5,678 nucleotides of DNA, from NCBI GenBank assembly GCA_002369495.1, contig DFFD01000104.1, forward strand, positions 1 through 5,678. The letters run 5' to 3'. This DNA comes from Lachnospiraceae bacterium UBA3785. Its GTDB lineage: Bacteria > Bacillota > Clostridia > Lachnospirales > Lachnospiraceae. Shown here one piece after another: positions 5,084-5,678 of this stretch; position 1 is the stretch's first letter, and every line of letters begins with the position of its first letter. The notes under the pieces were generated by a model. That model did no database searches. It was given only the letters and a program-made list of their open reading frames with translations, and was not told where the DNA came from. The position numbers and the translations under genes are program-made.

Positions 5084-5198
5084 AGCGTTTCCTCCTCGTA
5101 TCAGCAATGCGAACATTATGTTAAATCTATACACATTTATTCTATTGTCTTCCAGTCCTTAAGGATCCTCTTCCCGCTGTCAAATGAAACCCCCGGCC
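5084..5198. other. Intergenic gap upstream of the lipoprotein gene
   Basis: An AT-rich block (about 5112-5150) probably holds a lipoprotein promoter: on the minus strand TATAGA (5126-5131) has a poor -35 (TGGAAG, 5149-5154) at 17 bases. A consensus-like TTGACA (minus strand, 5178-5183) has no -10 at a usable distance. No clear terminator follows the GH43-like gene; only overlapping short palindromes (TCCTTAAGGA 5156-5165 and AGGATCCT 5162-5169) are seen, so partial read-through into the lipoprotein gene is possible. Confidence 0.4.
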
Positions 5199-5678
5199 TC
5201 ACGCCAGATCAAGCAGGTAGAAATTGAAGGCCCCCTTACCCTTAAACTTGAAGAACAGCGCCTCCTTCGGCCCAAGCCCCTCCGGCAAGGTCGTCATGAA
5301 GCCCTTCTCCTTCTTTGTCGGGGAGACCTCGATCGTCGCGATCGGATCTCCGTCCTCCTTCGTGCGGATCTCGACCGTGCCGGCGGCATTGCCCTTTATC
5401 ATCATGCGGAGCTTCTTCGTCTTTGAAAGGTCAAAATACTTGAACCCGACCACCGCGCCGTCGCAGACGTTCGCGACGTACTGGTCCGGACCGCCGTTCC
5501 GGTCGCCGCCGTCCTGCGTGATGTAGGGGTTGTCCTTCTTCGGGATCTTGATCATCGAGAGGAACTTTGTCCCGCTCTTCCCGTAGAGGTTGCAGGCGAT
5601 GTAGGTCGGATAGCGGCCCTTGCCCTCGAGCGGGCCTCCGTTCAGGCCGCAGGAGGTCATCTCCGCCTGGTAGAACTT
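5199..5678 (-). CDS. GH43-like glycoside hydrolase, C-terminal part (partial, runs off right edge)
   Basis: The last 159 residues of a larger protein; the frame is open to the window edge, so the ATG at 5660 is internal. Seen: TSCGLNGGPLEGKGRYPTYI near the fragment start, then PYITQDGGD and QYVANVCDGAVVGFKYFDL, an arrangement I associate with the C-terminal region of family-43 xylosidase/arabinofuranosidase-type enzymes. The final 80 or so residues (GTVEIRTKEDGDPIATIEV... to ...ALFFKFKGKGAFNFYLLDLA) have the strand pattern of a CBM6-like beta-sandwich, with the ALFFKFKGKG strand typical of that fold. The catalytic five-bladed propeller and its acidic residues lie outside the window. The expected role is trimming arabinose or xylose units from plant polysaccharides; whether it is secreted cannot be seen. 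Assignment rests on remembered motif patterns, not on a search. Confidence 0.7.
   Translation of the reverse strand, partial: KFYQAEMTSCGLNGGPLEGKGRYPTYIACNLYGKSGTKFLSMIKIPKKDNPYITQDGGDRNGGPDQYVANVCDGAVVGFKYFDLSKTKKLRMMIKGNAAGTVEIRTKEDGDPIATIEVSPTKKEKGFMTTLPEGLGPKEALFFKFKGKGAFNFYLLDLA

Noticed and set aside
5178..5183. TTGACA on the minus strand as a lipoprotein promoter -35
   Set aside because: No -10-like sequence lies 16-18 bases downstream.

Overview
The window looks like chromosomal DNA from a GC-rich Clostridia-type Firmicute, most likely related to Lachnospiraceae. The evidence is AGGAGG-type ribosome sites, SigA-like promoters standing out as AT-rich patches, a clostridial-style CsoR, a hybrid kinase with an IRTPL-type H-box, an 11-helix sodium symporter and the end of a GH43-like glycosidase. 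This is inference from protein style; no marker gene is present.

Layout. Positions 1-855 hold a copper-response operon on the minus strand: a promoter with an embedded CsoR operator, csoR, then the start of the copper-exporting ATPase copA, which runs off the left edge. Positions 887-973 hold a nested GGGACGGTTC/GAACCGTCCC hairpin repeat. Next on the minus strand is a hybrid sensor kinase-like gene (1013-2524) with its own terminator. Its histidine-kinase core appears disabled: the H-box His is replaced by Arg and the G2 glycines are missing. Its C-terminal receiver keeps every key residue. A free-standing Hpt (phosphotransfer) protein is transcribed divergently on the plus strand (2681-3019). 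The 156-bp gap between the two carries back-to-back promoters whose -35 boxes lie on the two ends of one palindrome. A two-way terminator separates the Hpt gene from a convergent minus-strand sodium:neurotransmitter symporter-family transporter (3095-4456). Beyond the transporter come a second short repeat hairpin, an unrecognised lipoprotein gene (4592-5083) and the C-terminal 159 residues of a GH43-like glycoside hydrolase entering from the right edge.

How it may work. The copper genes form a classic self-contained switch: Cu(I) binds CsoR, the operator in the promoter is released, and CsoR plus the CopA exporter are made. The most unusual unit is the kinase-dead-looking hybrid protein paired with a separate Hpt protein. 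The receiver can plausibly exchange phosphate with the Hpt His59, while the kinase core can no longer autophosphorylate in the usual way. The phosphate would then have to come from another kinase, or the protein acts as a phosphate sink or scaffold. The transporter, lipoprotein and glycosidase have no evident functional link to it; together with the glycosidase they fit a plant-polysaccharide and amino-acid using gut or rumen lifestyle. No gene-free stretch exceeds 300 bases. No tRNA, rRNA, CRISPR array, insertion sequence or transposase gene was seen.
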